14,966 bases of DNA from the NCBI GenBank assembly GCA_964526035.1, contig CAZGKE010000081.1, positions 1 through 14,966 of the forward strand, in the 5' to 3' direction. The notes below the pieces were generated by a model. The model worked only from the letters and a program-made list of their open reading frames with translations. It did no database searches and had not been told where the DNA came from. Below, in pieces: positions 1 through 5,977 of the stretch. The position numbers and the translations under genes were made by a program. Source of the stretch: DAOMOD01 sp964526035. Its GTDB lineage: Bacteria; Pseudomonadota; Gammaproteobacteria; Xanthomonadales; BPKI01. Position 1 is the stretch's first letter; each line of letters starts with the position of its first letter.

Positions 1-174
1 TCAGGCGGGTGTGGCAGTGATGCGGGACGTCAATCGCGGCTTTCGCCGCTCCTGCAGGGCACAGCTCTTGTAGGTCCGGGGGAATCCCGGCGTAGACGCG
101 GAGCGGCCGAAACCACCTGTGGGCGACCGGCGCCGCGCTCCGTTGCGGGGCTCAGGTCGCGCACGGGTGCGCTC
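1..174. repeat. Gene-free stretch downstream of hemE filled with palindromic repeats
   Basis: Contains a GCAG-headed palindrome on the minus strand (about 34-54: CGCGGC-TTTC-GCCGCT), a GTAG-headed hairpin on plus (70-90: CCGGG-GGAAT-CCCGG), a half unit near 109-127 (CCACCTGTGGGCGAC), and a complete GTAG-headed unit at 156-178 annotated separately. No open frame here looks like a gene. Confidence 0.7.
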
Positions 175-178
175 CTAC
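156..178 (-). repeat. GTAG-headed REP palindrome overlapping the hemE stop
   Basis: Minus-strand GTAG head followed by GAGCGCACC, with a perfect stem GCGCAC/GTGCGC around GG (159-172) and a GAC tail. The same 23-base unit recurs exactly at 8753-8775. The TAG of the head is the hemE stop codon. The stem may also act as a transcription or RNA-stability structure. GTAG-headed REPs of this kind are established in Stenotrophomonas and relatives, where RAYT transposases are thought to move them. Confidence 0.85.
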
Positions 179-1245
179 ATGGACTGCTGGGCCGCGTGCA
201 TGGGCGCGCTGAACTCGTGCACGGCGTCGACCAGCACGGTCACGTGGTCCGGGTTCATGTCGGGGCTCATGCCGTGGCCGAGGTTGAAGACGTGGCCGGA
301 GCCTGTACCGTAGCTCTCCAGCGCGCGTTTCACCTCCGCGCGAATCGCTTCGGGCCGCGCGTACAGCGTGACCGGATCGAGATTGCCCTGCAGCGCCACC
401 CGATCTCCGGTGCGCTGCCGGGCATCGCCGAGGCTGACGGTCCAGTCCACGCCCACCGCCTCGCAGCCGCTGTCGGCGAGATCCTCGAGATAGGGCGCAT
501 TGCCCTTGCCAAACAGGATCAGCGGAGTCCGCATCGCAGCTTCACCGCGCTCCAGTTCGGCAGCGATGCGCGTGAGATAGCGCAGCGAGAACTCGCGATA
601 CAGGTGCGGGGCCAGCACGCCACCCCAGGTATCGAACACCTGCAGCGCCTGCGCGCCCGCCGCGCGCTGCGCCGACAGATAGGCGATCACCGCGTCGGTC
701 ACCACTTCGAGCAGACGATGCAGCAGCGCCGGCTGGTCGTAGGCCATGGCCTTGATGCGCGCGAAATTGGCGCTGCCGCCGCCCTCGATCATGTAGCAGG
801 CCAGCGTCCACGGACTGCCGGAGAAACCGATCAGCGGTACCCGCCCGTCGAGTTCGCGGCGGATCAGTCGCACCGCGTCCATCACGTAACGCAGTTCGCG
901 GTCCATGTCGGGCACCGCAAGCCGCGCGATGTCGGCTTCGCTGCGAACGGGACGCTCGAACTTGGGCCCCTCTCCCTCGGCGAAGTACAGTCCGAGGCCC
1001 ATGGCATCGGGCACCGTCAGGATGTCGGAAAAAAGGATGGCGGCGTCCAGCGCGTAGCGGTCGAGCGGCTGCAGGGTGACTTCGCAGGCCAGTTCCGGGT
1101 TGGTCGCCAGATCCATGAAGCTGCCGGCGCGGGCGCGGGTGGCGCGGTATTCGGGCAGGTAGCGGCCGGCCTGGCGCATCAGCCACACCGGAGTGGCGTC
1201 CACGGGCTCGCGGCGCAGGGCGCGCAGGAAGCGGTCGTTCTGCAT
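175..1245 (-). CDS. hemE: Uroporphyrinogen decarboxylase
   Basis: Cytoplasmic haem-pathway enzyme that removes four carboxyl groups from uroporphyrinogen III to give coproporphyrinogen III; it needs no cofactor. The 356-residue length matches the family (about 354). Visible signatures are MRQAGRYLPEYR at residues 23-34 (substrate-binding arginines R24 and R28), FSDILTVPDAMGLGLYF from residue 72 (D74 is the catalytic aspartate equivalent), GFSGSPWTL, FDTWGGVL, and FNLGHG with its conserved histidine near the C-terminus. The frame is open upstream, but homology begins at MQNDRFLRAL, so ATG at 1245 is chosen; a GAAGGA Shine-Dalgarno-like stretch lies upstream. It starts 2 bases after the stop of the SPOR gene and is probably cotranscribed with it. 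Its TAG stop lies inside a GTAG-headed palindromic repeat, so the last codons border repeat DNA. Identification is near certain. Confidence 0.98.
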   Translation of the reverse strand: MQNDRFLRALRREPVDATPVWLMRQAGRYLPEYRATRARAGSFMDLATNPELACEVTLQPLDRYALDAAILFSDILTVPDAMGLGLYFAEGEGPKFERPVRSEADIARLAVPDMDRELRYVMDAVRLIRRELDGRVPLIGFSGSPWTLACYMIEGGGSANFARIKAMAYDQPALLHRLLEVVTDAVIAYLSAQRAAGAQALQVFDTWGGVLAPHLYREFSLRYLTRIAAELERGEAAMRTPLILFGKGNAPYLEDLADSGCEAVGVDWTVSLGDARQRTGDRVALQGNLDPVTLYARPEAIRAEVKRALESYGTGSGHVFNLGHGMSPDMNPDHVTVLVDAVHEFSAPMHAAQQSM

Positions 1246-1247
1246 GG

Positions 1248-2201
1248 TTACTGAAGGGTCCTTCGGGCTCTTTCGATCTCGTTTTGCAGCGGTTCCACCC
1301 GCCGCGGCCAGACGCCGCGCAGACCCTCGACAGTCGGCAGATCCGCCACCGATTGGCGTGCCCGTTCGGGTGTTTCGTAAAGACCCCACGCCAGCAGCCA
1401 CCAGCGTGCGCGGTCGCGTTCCAGCGGCAGCAGGAACAGTTGATCGGCGGGAAGCCCGAGCGCGCCGGCGAGACGCACCAGCGCGTCGACATCGGGTCCG
1501 TGCGCAAGCTGCAGCGTCCACTGGTTGATGTCGGCGCCCATCACGGCGTCGACCCGCCACGGGCCGGCAGGAATGACCGTGGCGGCGACGGGCGCGGGCG
1601 CAGGTTGCGGATCAGGAGCGGCCACTGGCTCGGGGGTCGCCTGGCGCTCGACCACCGGGTCGGGGGCATACTGGGTGCTCGTGTCGACGGGTTGCACTGC
1701 ATCGACCGTCGGCTCGTCCGCAATGGCAACCTCCGCGGCCGGTGCCGGTTCGGCCCCTGGCTGCGGCTCGGGGACCGGGATCGGGGTGGGCGCAGCGACC
1801 GGTTCCGGCGCTTCGGGTTCTGCGATCTCTCCCGGCTCGGGCAGCGATGGCTCTGCGACGATCACTTCCGGCTCGGGTTCGGGAAGTGCTTCGACGGTGA
1901 GCGAGGGCTCGGCAACCGGCTGCACTTCGACCTGCGCGGGCTGCTGCGGTGTCGGTCGCGCGATCGGCACCGGTGGCAGGGTGCGCGTGCCCTGGGGGTC
2001 GGCGAGGAAGCGCGGCGGTGCGCGGGGTGCATCGCGCCGCGGCGGTGGTGCCGCCGGCTGCGGTGGATCGTCTTCGGTGCCGCAGATCCAGCCGCTGGCA
2101 TCCGCATTGGGGATGCAGATACGGCGCTCGCGCTCGCTGGCGAAAAGGGATTCGGTCAACAGCAGCAGCGCGATGCCGATGGCCAGTACGTCAGACCGCA
2201 C
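1248..2201 (-). CDS. SPOR-domain cell-envelope protein (DamX/FtsN-like architecture)
   Basis: The predicted protein has 317 residues. It has a hydrophobic N-terminal segment at about residues 5-19 (signal peptide or anchor, possible cleavage after SLFA). A short segment with two cysteines follows (CIPNADASGWIC), then a long Pro/Glu/Ala-rich low-complexity linker (about 45-230) and a C-terminal SPOR-like domain (WTLQLAHGPDV ... RWWLLAWGLYETPERARQSVADLP). SPOR domains bind peptidoglycan strands stripped of stem peptides, typically at the division septum, so a periplasmic septal role is inferred. The start is a GTG at 2201 with a good AGGAG sequence 9 bases upstream; it overlaps the end of the WGR gene by 11 bases. 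A longer frame to an ATG at 2300 exists but would bury the hydrophobic segment. In E. coli a SPOR gene (damX) sits beside aroKB; no aro gene is present here. The hydrophobic segment and SPOR motif are visible; the function is by family. Confidence 0.85.
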   Translation of the reverse strand: MRSDVLAIGIALLLLTESLFASERERRICIPNADASGWICGTEDDPPQPAAPPPRRDAPRAPPRFLADPQGTRTLPPVPIARPTPQQPAQVEVQPVAEPSLTVEALPEPEPEVIVAEPSLPEPGEIAEPEAPEPVAAPTPIPVPEPQPGAEPAPAAEVAIADEPTVDAVQPVDTSTQYAPDPVVERQATPEPVAAPDPQPAPAPVAATVIPAGPWRVDAVMGADINQWTLQLAHGPDVDALVRLAGALGLPADQLFLLPLERDRARWWLLAWGLYETPERARQSVADLPTVEGLRGVWPRRVEPLQNEIERARRTLQ

Positions 2202-2463
2202 GCTGCAGATCTCCTGGCGCGCCTTCGCCCTGGCTGAACATGATGCGGAATCCGCGCTTGATCTGCTGATCGCGATGCTGCTCCAGCGCCTTGAGCGCAT
2301 CCTGGCGCTTCTCGAAGAATTCGCGGCGCAGCGTCGATCGCCCGCCCTGCGCGCCGGTCTCGCGCATCAGCAGCCAGCCGCCGAGCAGATCCTGCTGCAG
2401 GATCAGCTGGACGAATCGCGGCGGCTCGGCGCCGGCGCCTGGGGACTGAAGGTAGATGCGCAT
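2191..2463 (-). CDS. Small WGR-domain-like protein
   Basis: A 90-residue cytoplasmic protein with no signal or membrane segment. It aligns by eye with the WGR fold: RFVQLILQQDLLGGWLLMRE, a basic strand RSTLRREFF, then a helix DALKALEQHRDQQIKRGF. The W-G-R triad that names the family reads T-G-A here (RETGAQGG), so nucleic-acid binding as in larger WGR proteins cannot be assumed. WGR domains occur in PARPs, molybdate regulators and many small bacterial proteins of unknown role. ATG at 2463 has no Shine-Dalgarno but sits 6 bases after a TACAAT hexamer, suggesting a leaderless message. The end overlaps the SPOR gene by 11 bases, so this is probably the first gene of a WGR-SPOR-hemE operon. Its first codons (M-R-I-Y) reappear at the start of the lipoprotein gene upstream, within a duplicated block. 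Confidence 0.8.
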   Translation of the reverse strand: MRIYLQSPGAGAEPPRFVQLILQQDLLGGWLLMRETGAQGGRSTLRREFFEKRQDALKALEQHRDQQIKRGFRIMFSQGEGAPGDLQRAV

Positions 2464-2469
2464 CAGTGC

Positions 2470-2475
2470 ATTGTA
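2470..2475 (-). promoter_or_regulatory. -10-like TACAAT for the WGR gene, 6 bases before ATG
   Basis: TACAAT-GCACTG-ATG on the minus strand. A start site at the usual 7 bases downstream would be the A of the ATG. No good -35 is visible. Confidence 0.6.
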
Positions 2476-2515
2476 AGGCTTGGGGGCGGGGAGGGCAGAA
2501 ACGCAACTGCGCCGC

Positions 2516-2606
2516 GTAGGTTGGGGTAAGCGCAGCGCACCCCAACAAGCCTCTGCTCGGGTAGCGTCCGGAGCCGTTGGGGTGCGCTGCGTTTACCCCA
2601 ACCTAC
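2516..2606. repeat. GTAG-headed inverted-repeat element, copy 1
   Basis: Two 31-base arms (2516-2546 and 2576-2606) begin GTAGGTTGGGG and end CACCCCAAC; they are inverted with a single mismatch. The 29-base centre ends GGTAGCGTCCGGAGCC. It could fold into a long hairpin when transcribed. It encodes no protein and resembles a short non-autonomous mobile repeat. Confidence 0.85.
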
Positions 2607-2675
2607 GGGGTTCGAGTTGTCCAGGGCTTTGGCGCCATCGGGTCTCGGATTGGGCCGGGCGCGTTTCCCCACCAT

Positions 2676-3719
2676 TCAGTCGGCTGCGTTTCCTGGTTCG
2701 ATACCGGCGCTGCGCAGAAGCGCAAGCAATTCTTTGCCGCGCCCCTCGTGCGGCCAGCCGACCAACTTGGCGACCAGTTCGCGTTCGCCGTTGACGACAT
2801 AGAACACTGGCGACCGGCCAAGATCGTCCAGGAAGGGCCAGTCCTCTGCACGATGAATATTCGCCAGAGGAAACTGCGGAAACTGCGCTTCCCATTGTTC
2901 CTGCGCTGGGAGGTCGAGCCCCATGGAGGGCATTACAAGCCAGCGGCCGTGCCGTGCGAGCAATGGGGCGAGCTCCGGGTCGTCGGCGATGTGTGCGGCG
3001 GCGCGCCGGGCGGGTCCACAGCGGGGAATCATCACCACCAGCAGCGCCGGACCGCGCGCAAGCGCGACCTCCTCCAGCACGAGCTGCTGCGACTGCGCCC
3101 GGTAGCGCCAGACGCGAAGACCTTCTTTGGGCGCGTCCTCGGCGTGAATCGATGGCAGAGGCTCCAGGCCCGCTTCCGGGTGCGCGTCGGACAGCCTCGC
3201 GGCGAAGTCGAACCTTCGGGCCCTGATGGCGACCTGATGCGTTCGGCGATAATGCGTGGTGGTAGCCAATCCCCGCGCCGCCATGGCTTCGAGCAAGTCG
3301 AGCAGTTCGTGCAATAGCCAGTCGTGATCGACAGGTCGGCTGTTGACGGCATAGAAGGCCGTTTCGAGAGTTGCGAGGAAGCGTGCTTCAAGTTCAGCAT
3401 CAGAGATCTCGGCAACAGCGCCAGGCTGAACCCGATCGAACTGCGCCCGATACTCAGAAACGACGGCATCCACAAATGCCGACCATTCCGATCCTGTCGT
3501 CTGGGAGTGAGCGTTGTTTATCTGAAGAACCCGTTTCGCGAAGGAATCGGACCTGTCCGGCCACGACACTTCCTCCTTCTGCTGCCTGGCGCATGCTGTC
3601 AGAAGGACGACCGACAGCAAGAGCAAACACGACGCTGCAAGGCGGCGCCGATGATCGGCGGTCCGTCGAGGATTGCACCCGGTGATGCTGATCGATCGAA
3701 GAAGCATGTAGATGCCCAT
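2676..3719 (-). CDS. Predicted lipoprotein with C-terminal thioredoxin-like domain
   Basis: Not a family I can name. The 347-residue protein has an arginine-rich N-region (PRRTADHRRR), a hydrophobic stretch SCLLLLSVVLL and a lipobox LTAC (C43), so it is probably an exported lipoprotein. The middle part (about 50-220) is helical and lacks known motifs. Residues 224-340 resemble a thioredoxin fold: PALLVVMIPRCGPARR with CGPA (234-237) where thioredoxins have CxxC, RWLVMPSMG as the next strand, and RSPVFYVVNGERELVAKLVGW with a likely cis-proline (P304). Only one active-site cysteine remains, so a classical disulfide oxidoreductase is unlikely. ATG at 3719 lies 6 bases after TACAAT; an in-frame ATG at 3707 is an alternative. 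The first codons (M-G-I-Y) and the promoter are a copy of the WGR gene's start region. The gene is flanked by direct copies of one intergenic region and may be an insertion. The reading frame is secure; the function is not. Confidence 0.75.
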   Translation of the reverse strand: MGIYMLLRSISITGCNPRRTADHRRRLAASCLLLLSVVLLTACARQQKEEVSWPDRSDSFAKRVLQINNAHSQTTGSEWSAFVDAVVSEYRAQFDRVQPGAVAEISDAELEARFLATLETAFYAVNSRPVDHDWLLHELLDLLEAMAARGLATTTHYRRTHQVAIRARRFDFAARLSDAHPEAGLEPLPSIHAEDAPKEGLRVWRYRAQSQQLVLEEVALARGPALLVVMIPRCGPARRAAAHIADDPELAPLLARHGRWLVMPSMGLDLPAQEQWEAQFPQFPLANIHRAEDWPFLDDLGRSPVFYVVNGERELVAKLVGWPHEGRGKELLALLRSAGIEPGNAAD

Positions 3720-3725
3720 GAAAGC

Positions 3726-3731
3726 ATTGTA
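3726..3731 (-). promoter_or_regulatory. -10-like TACAAT for the lipoprotein gene, 6 bases before ATG
   Basis: TACAAT-GCTTTC-ATG on the minus strand. It lies within the duplicated block and is homologous to the WGR promoter. No Shine-Dalgarno. Confidence 0.6.
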
Positions 3732-3771
3732 GGGTTTGGGGAAGGGAAGGGCAGGGAGGTAACCGCCCCAG

Positions 3772-3879
3772 GTAGGTTGGGGTAAGCGCAGCGCACCCCA
3801 ACAAGCCGGTGATCCGGGACATTTTGAGATCAGGTAGCGTCCGGAGCCGTTGGGGTGCGCTGCGCTTGCCCCAACCTAC
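3772..3879. repeat. GTAG-headed inverted-repeat element, copy 2
   Basis: Arms at 3772-3802 and 3849-3879. The left arm is identical to copy 1; the right arm differs by single bases. The centre is 46 bases, longer than copy 1, but shares its AAGCC start and GGTAGCGTCCGGAGCC end. On the minus strand the head of the right arm is the TAG stop of the btuF-like gene. Confidence 0.85.
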
Positions 3880-4682
3880 GGGGTGCGCTTTGTCCATTGG
3901 TTGATGATCGCCGCCAGGGCATCGGCGCCGTCGAACAAGGCCGCCGGCCCTGGCTGCAGGATGATGGGGGACTTGATCTCGTGCAGTTTGGCATCGCGCA
4001 CGGCGGGAATGTCCTGCCAGCCGGGGCGCGCCGCCACTTTTTCCGGGCGGAACTTCTTGCCGCACCAGGAGCCGATGATGATGTCGGGCGCGCGCCGCAC
4101 CACTTCCATGGGGTCGGCGAGGATGCGGCCGCGTGCCAGCGAAGAAGCGGCACATTCGGGGAACACGTCGTCGCCGCCGGCGATGCCGACCAGCTCCGAG
4201 ACCCAGCGGATGGCGCTGATCAGCGGGTCGTCCCATTCCTCGAAATACACGCGTGGACGGCGCACCAGCGCGGCGGCCTGCTCGCGTATCCCCTGGAGGT
4301 GCGATTCGGCGCGTGCGGCCAGGGCGTCGGCGCGATCGGCGGCGCCCACCAGCGCGCCGAGGCGACGCATGAAATCGAGAATGCCTTCGACGCTGCGGTG
4401 ATTGGTCACCCACACCTCGACGCCGCGACGGATCAGCTCGGCGGCGATGTCGGCCTGGATGTCGGAAAAGCCGATCACCAGGTCGGGATCAAGCGCCAGG
4501 ATCTGATCGAATCTGGCGCTGGTGAAGGCGGAGACCTTGGGCTTCTCCTTGCGTGCGCGCGGCGGACGTACGGTGAAGCCGGAAATGCCGACGATGCGCT
4601 CCTGTTCGCCAAGCAGGTACAGCGTTTCGGTGGTCTCCTCGGTCAGGCAGACGATGCGCCGGGGATACGGGTCGCGAGTCAC
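3876..4682 (-). CDS. BtuF-like cobalamin-binding (ABC substrate-binding fold) protein without signal peptide
   Basis: 268 residues with the periplasmic-binding-protein fold of the BtuF/FhuD class. It starts PRRIVCLTEETTETLYLLG, followed by ERIVGISGFTVRPP, the family segment FDQILALDPDLVIGFSD, and NHRSVEGILDFMRRLGALVG. Later come VYFEEWDDPLIS, WVSELVGIAGGDDVF, PDIIIGSWCGKKF and a closing helix. Many relatives are annotated as cobalamin-binding proteins, but vitamin B12 as ligand is inferred from homology only. No signal peptide or lipobox is visible: the fold begins within ten residues of the start, so the mature protein may be cytoplasmic. The start is a GTG at 4682 sharing GTGA with the pdxH stop, which implies translational coupling; there is no clear Shine-Dalgarno. 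No permease or ATPase gene is nearby. Its TAG stop is the GTAG head of an inverted-repeat element, and a decayed copy of its 3' end appears near 2603-2640. Confidence 0.85.
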   Translation of the reverse strand: MTRDPYPRRIVCLTEETTETLYLLGEQERIVGISGFTVRPPRARKEKPKVSAFTSARFDQILALDPDLVIGFSDIQADIAAELIRRGVEVWVTNHRSVEGILDFMRRLGALVGAADRADALAARAESHLQGIREQAAALVRRPRVYFEEWDDPLISAIRWVSELVGIAGGDDVFPECAASSLARGRILADPMEVVRRAPDIIIGSWCGKKFRPEKVAARPGWQDIPAVRDAKLHEIKSPIILQPGPAALFDGADALAAIINQWTKRTP

Positions 4683-5326
4683 GGGTACAGACGTTCTTCG
4701 ACCCAGGCGCCGTCCACCCACCGATGGCGAAAGCGATCGTGCAGGCGATGCTCGCCGCCGTACCAGAATTCGATGCAGTCCGGCGCCACGCGGTAGCCCG
4801 ACCAGTGCGCTGGCCGCGGTACGGGTTGGCCCTCGAACTTCGCGTTGAAGCTGGCCACCCGTTGCAGAAGGGTGTCGCGGCTGTCGAGAAGCTGCGACTG
4901 TTCGGAGGCCCAGGCTCCGATCTGGCTGTCGCGCGGTCGGCCTGCAAAGTAGGCGTCGGCTTCGGCGTCGCTCACCGGCGTCACGGCGCCCTCGATTCTG
5001 ACTTGAACCTGCCGACGCACGCCCTTCCACAGAAACAGCAGCGCGGCCTGCGGATTGCCGGCAAGCTGGGCGCCTTTGCGGCTGAGCGTATTGGTGTAGA
5101 AAACGAAGCCGTCGGGATCGACATCCTTCAGCAGCACGGTGCGTGCCGACACGCGGCCCGCAGGGTCGGCGGTCGCGAGCGTCATAGCGGTGGGCTCGGG
5201 ATCGCCGGTCTGTCGGGCTTCTTCGAGCAGATCACGGAAGGTGCGCAGGATGTCGTCGTTGATCGGCATGGGTCGGATCGCGATGCGGGATCGAACATTC
5301 TGGACGAGGCGCAAGGCGGGCGCCAT
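4679..5326 (-). CDS. pdxH: Pyridoxamine/pyridoxine 5'-phosphate oxidase
   Basis: FMN-dependent cytoplasmic enzyme that oxidises pyridoxine or pyridoxamine 5'-phosphate to pyridoxal 5'-phosphate. Family signatures are complete: PTAMTLATAD, SARTVLLKDVD and FYTNTLSRKGAQLAGNP (FMN binding), RRQVQVRIEGAV, RPRDSQIGAWASEQS, and the closing EFWYGGEHRLHDRF with the arginine and histidine that bind the substrate phosphate. ATG at 5326 is 3 bases from the rnfG stop and has GAGG 6 bases upstream, giving 215 residues. An internal ATG at 5269 would give 196 residues, closer to short homologues, but has no visible ribosome-binding site. The stop overlaps the start of the cobalamin-binding protein gene. It lies where rnfE would be expected at the end of an rnf operon. 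The product is certain; the start is uncertain. Confidence 0.96.
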   Translation of the reverse strand: MAPALRLVQNVRSRIAIRPMPINDDILRTFRDLLEEARQTGDPEPTAMTLATADPAGRVSARTVLLKDVDPDGFVFYTNTLSRKGAQLAGNPQAALLFLWKGVRRQVQVRIEGAVTPVSDAEADAYFAGRPRDSQIGAWASEQSQLLDSRDTLLQRVASFNAKFEGQPVPRPAHWSGYRVAPDCIEFWYGGEHRLHDRFRHRWVDGAWVEERLYP

Positions 5327-5329
5327 GGC

Positions 5330-5977
5330 CTACCTCGGCCTGCTGTCGCCGCAATCGAATTGCGCGGATGCGCGCTCGGCGAACAAAGCATTGCCCTCGC
5401 GTTGGCGGAACTGAAGCGCCCGGCGCAGGGCGTTCACCACCGCGCGCGCGGTGACCGTGGCTCCGGCGAACTGGTCGAAGTCGCCGCCGTCCTTGCGCAC
5501 TTTCCAGCGCTCGACCGGCGGCTGGCCAAGGAACAGACCGCGGAAGCTTTCGATCCAGTCGCTCTTCTCCGCCTCGATGGCGTCGCCCAGTCCGGGCGTT
5601 TCCCGATGACCGGTCACCCGCACGCCAAGCACGCGGCCCGCGGTGTCGACGCCGATCAGCAGCTCGATGCGCCCCGAGTAGCCATCCGGCGCGGTGGCGC
5701 GCATGGCCAGCGCCACCGGCTCGCCGGCGCGGCGCGCGCGGTACACGGTGTGCGCGCCCGGACCGAGGTCCTGGTGCGCGCAGAGGATCAGGGTGTCGGC
5801 CAGCGGGTCGTTGTCGTACAGGGCGGTCGGCAGCACGGCGGCCATCGCCAGCAGCTCGACCCTGCGTTCCTCTTCGGCGATCCGGTCGCGAGTGAGCGCC
5901 CAGATGCCGGCCAGCAGCACCGCCGCCAGCAAACCGGCGAAGCCCAGACGCAACGCCGCGTCGAGTTCCGGCCTCAT
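5330..5977 (-). CDS. rnfG: Rnf/Rsx electron transport complex subunit G
   Basis: 215-residue subunit with one N-terminal membrane helix (about residues 10-28, LGFAGLLAAVLLAGIWAL) and a periplasmic FMN-binding domain. The flavin-attachment motif reads FAGATVTARAVV, with T174 as the residue that should carry covalent FMN; family members usually have SGAT, so AGAT is a mild variant. GYSGRIELLIGVD and GHRETPGLGD are family-conserved. The frame continues upstream into rnfD, but the natural start is ATG at 5977, which shares ATGA with the rnfD stop. The TAG stop lies just before pdxH. Covalent FMN attachment needs the ApbE flavin transferase, which is not in this window. In the complex RnfG relays electrons with RnfD across the membrane. 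Confidence 0.94.
   Translation of the reverse strand: MRPELDAALRLGFAGLLAAVLLAGIWALTRDRIAEEERRVELLAMAAVLPTALYDNDPLADTLILCAHQDLGPGAHTVYRARRAGEPVALAMRATAPDGYSGRIELLIGVDTAGRVLGVRVTGHRETPGLGDAIEAEKSDWIESFRGLFLGQPPVERWKVRKDGGDFDQFAGATVTARAVVNALRRALQFRQREGNALFAERASAQFDCGDSRPR

Larger units (their letters stand above)
2451..2640. repeat. Duplicated intergenic block, copy A (between lipoprotein and WGR genes)
   Basis: Direct copy of 3707-3933. From 2461 to 2546 it aligns with 3717-3802 without gaps: 44 of 60 bases match up to the repeat arm, then the arm is identical. It carries the WGR promoter and start codon, the inverted-repeat element, and on its far side a decayed piece of the btuF-like 3' end (2603-2640). 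In that piece TGGACAA and ACCCCGTAG are kept, and CCAGGGC/GGCGCC matches after a 20-base deletion between two TGG triplets. Confidence 0.7.
3707..3933. repeat. Duplicated intergenic block, copy B (between btuF-like and lipoprotein genes)
   Basis: Partner of 2451-2640. It spans the last codons of the btuF-like gene, the inverted-repeat element, the TACAAT promoter and the first codons of the lipoprotein gene. Those first codons (M-G-I-Y) match the WGR gene start (M-R-I-Y). The offset between copies at the start codons is 1256 bases. Confidence 0.7.

Noticed and set aside
156..178. REP hairpin as an intrinsic terminator for hemE
   Set aside because: The stem is strong but no T-run follows it in the minus-strand direction, so it is described only as a repeat.
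196..1254. Long plus-strand open frame of 352 codons opposite hemE
   Set aside because: It lies entirely antisense to a certain hemE and has the His/Arg/Gly-rich composition of a GC-rich shadow frame, with no domain recognised.
2463..2675. Minus-strand frame encoding VGWGKRSAPQ and VGVRCAYPNLRG
   Set aside because: This is translation of the inverted-repeat element, not a protein; similar peptides arise from the copies at 3772 and 9982.
2516..3879. CRISPR-like array from the repeated GTAGGTTGGGG arms
   Set aside because: The arms are inverted pairs over 1 kb apart, with a gene between copies and no regular spacers or cas genes.
5267..5269. Internal ATG as the pdxH start (196 residues)
   Set aside because: Plausible by length, but no ribosome-binding site is seen, while ATG 5326 has GAGG at 6 bases and sits directly after rnfG; kept as an alternative only.
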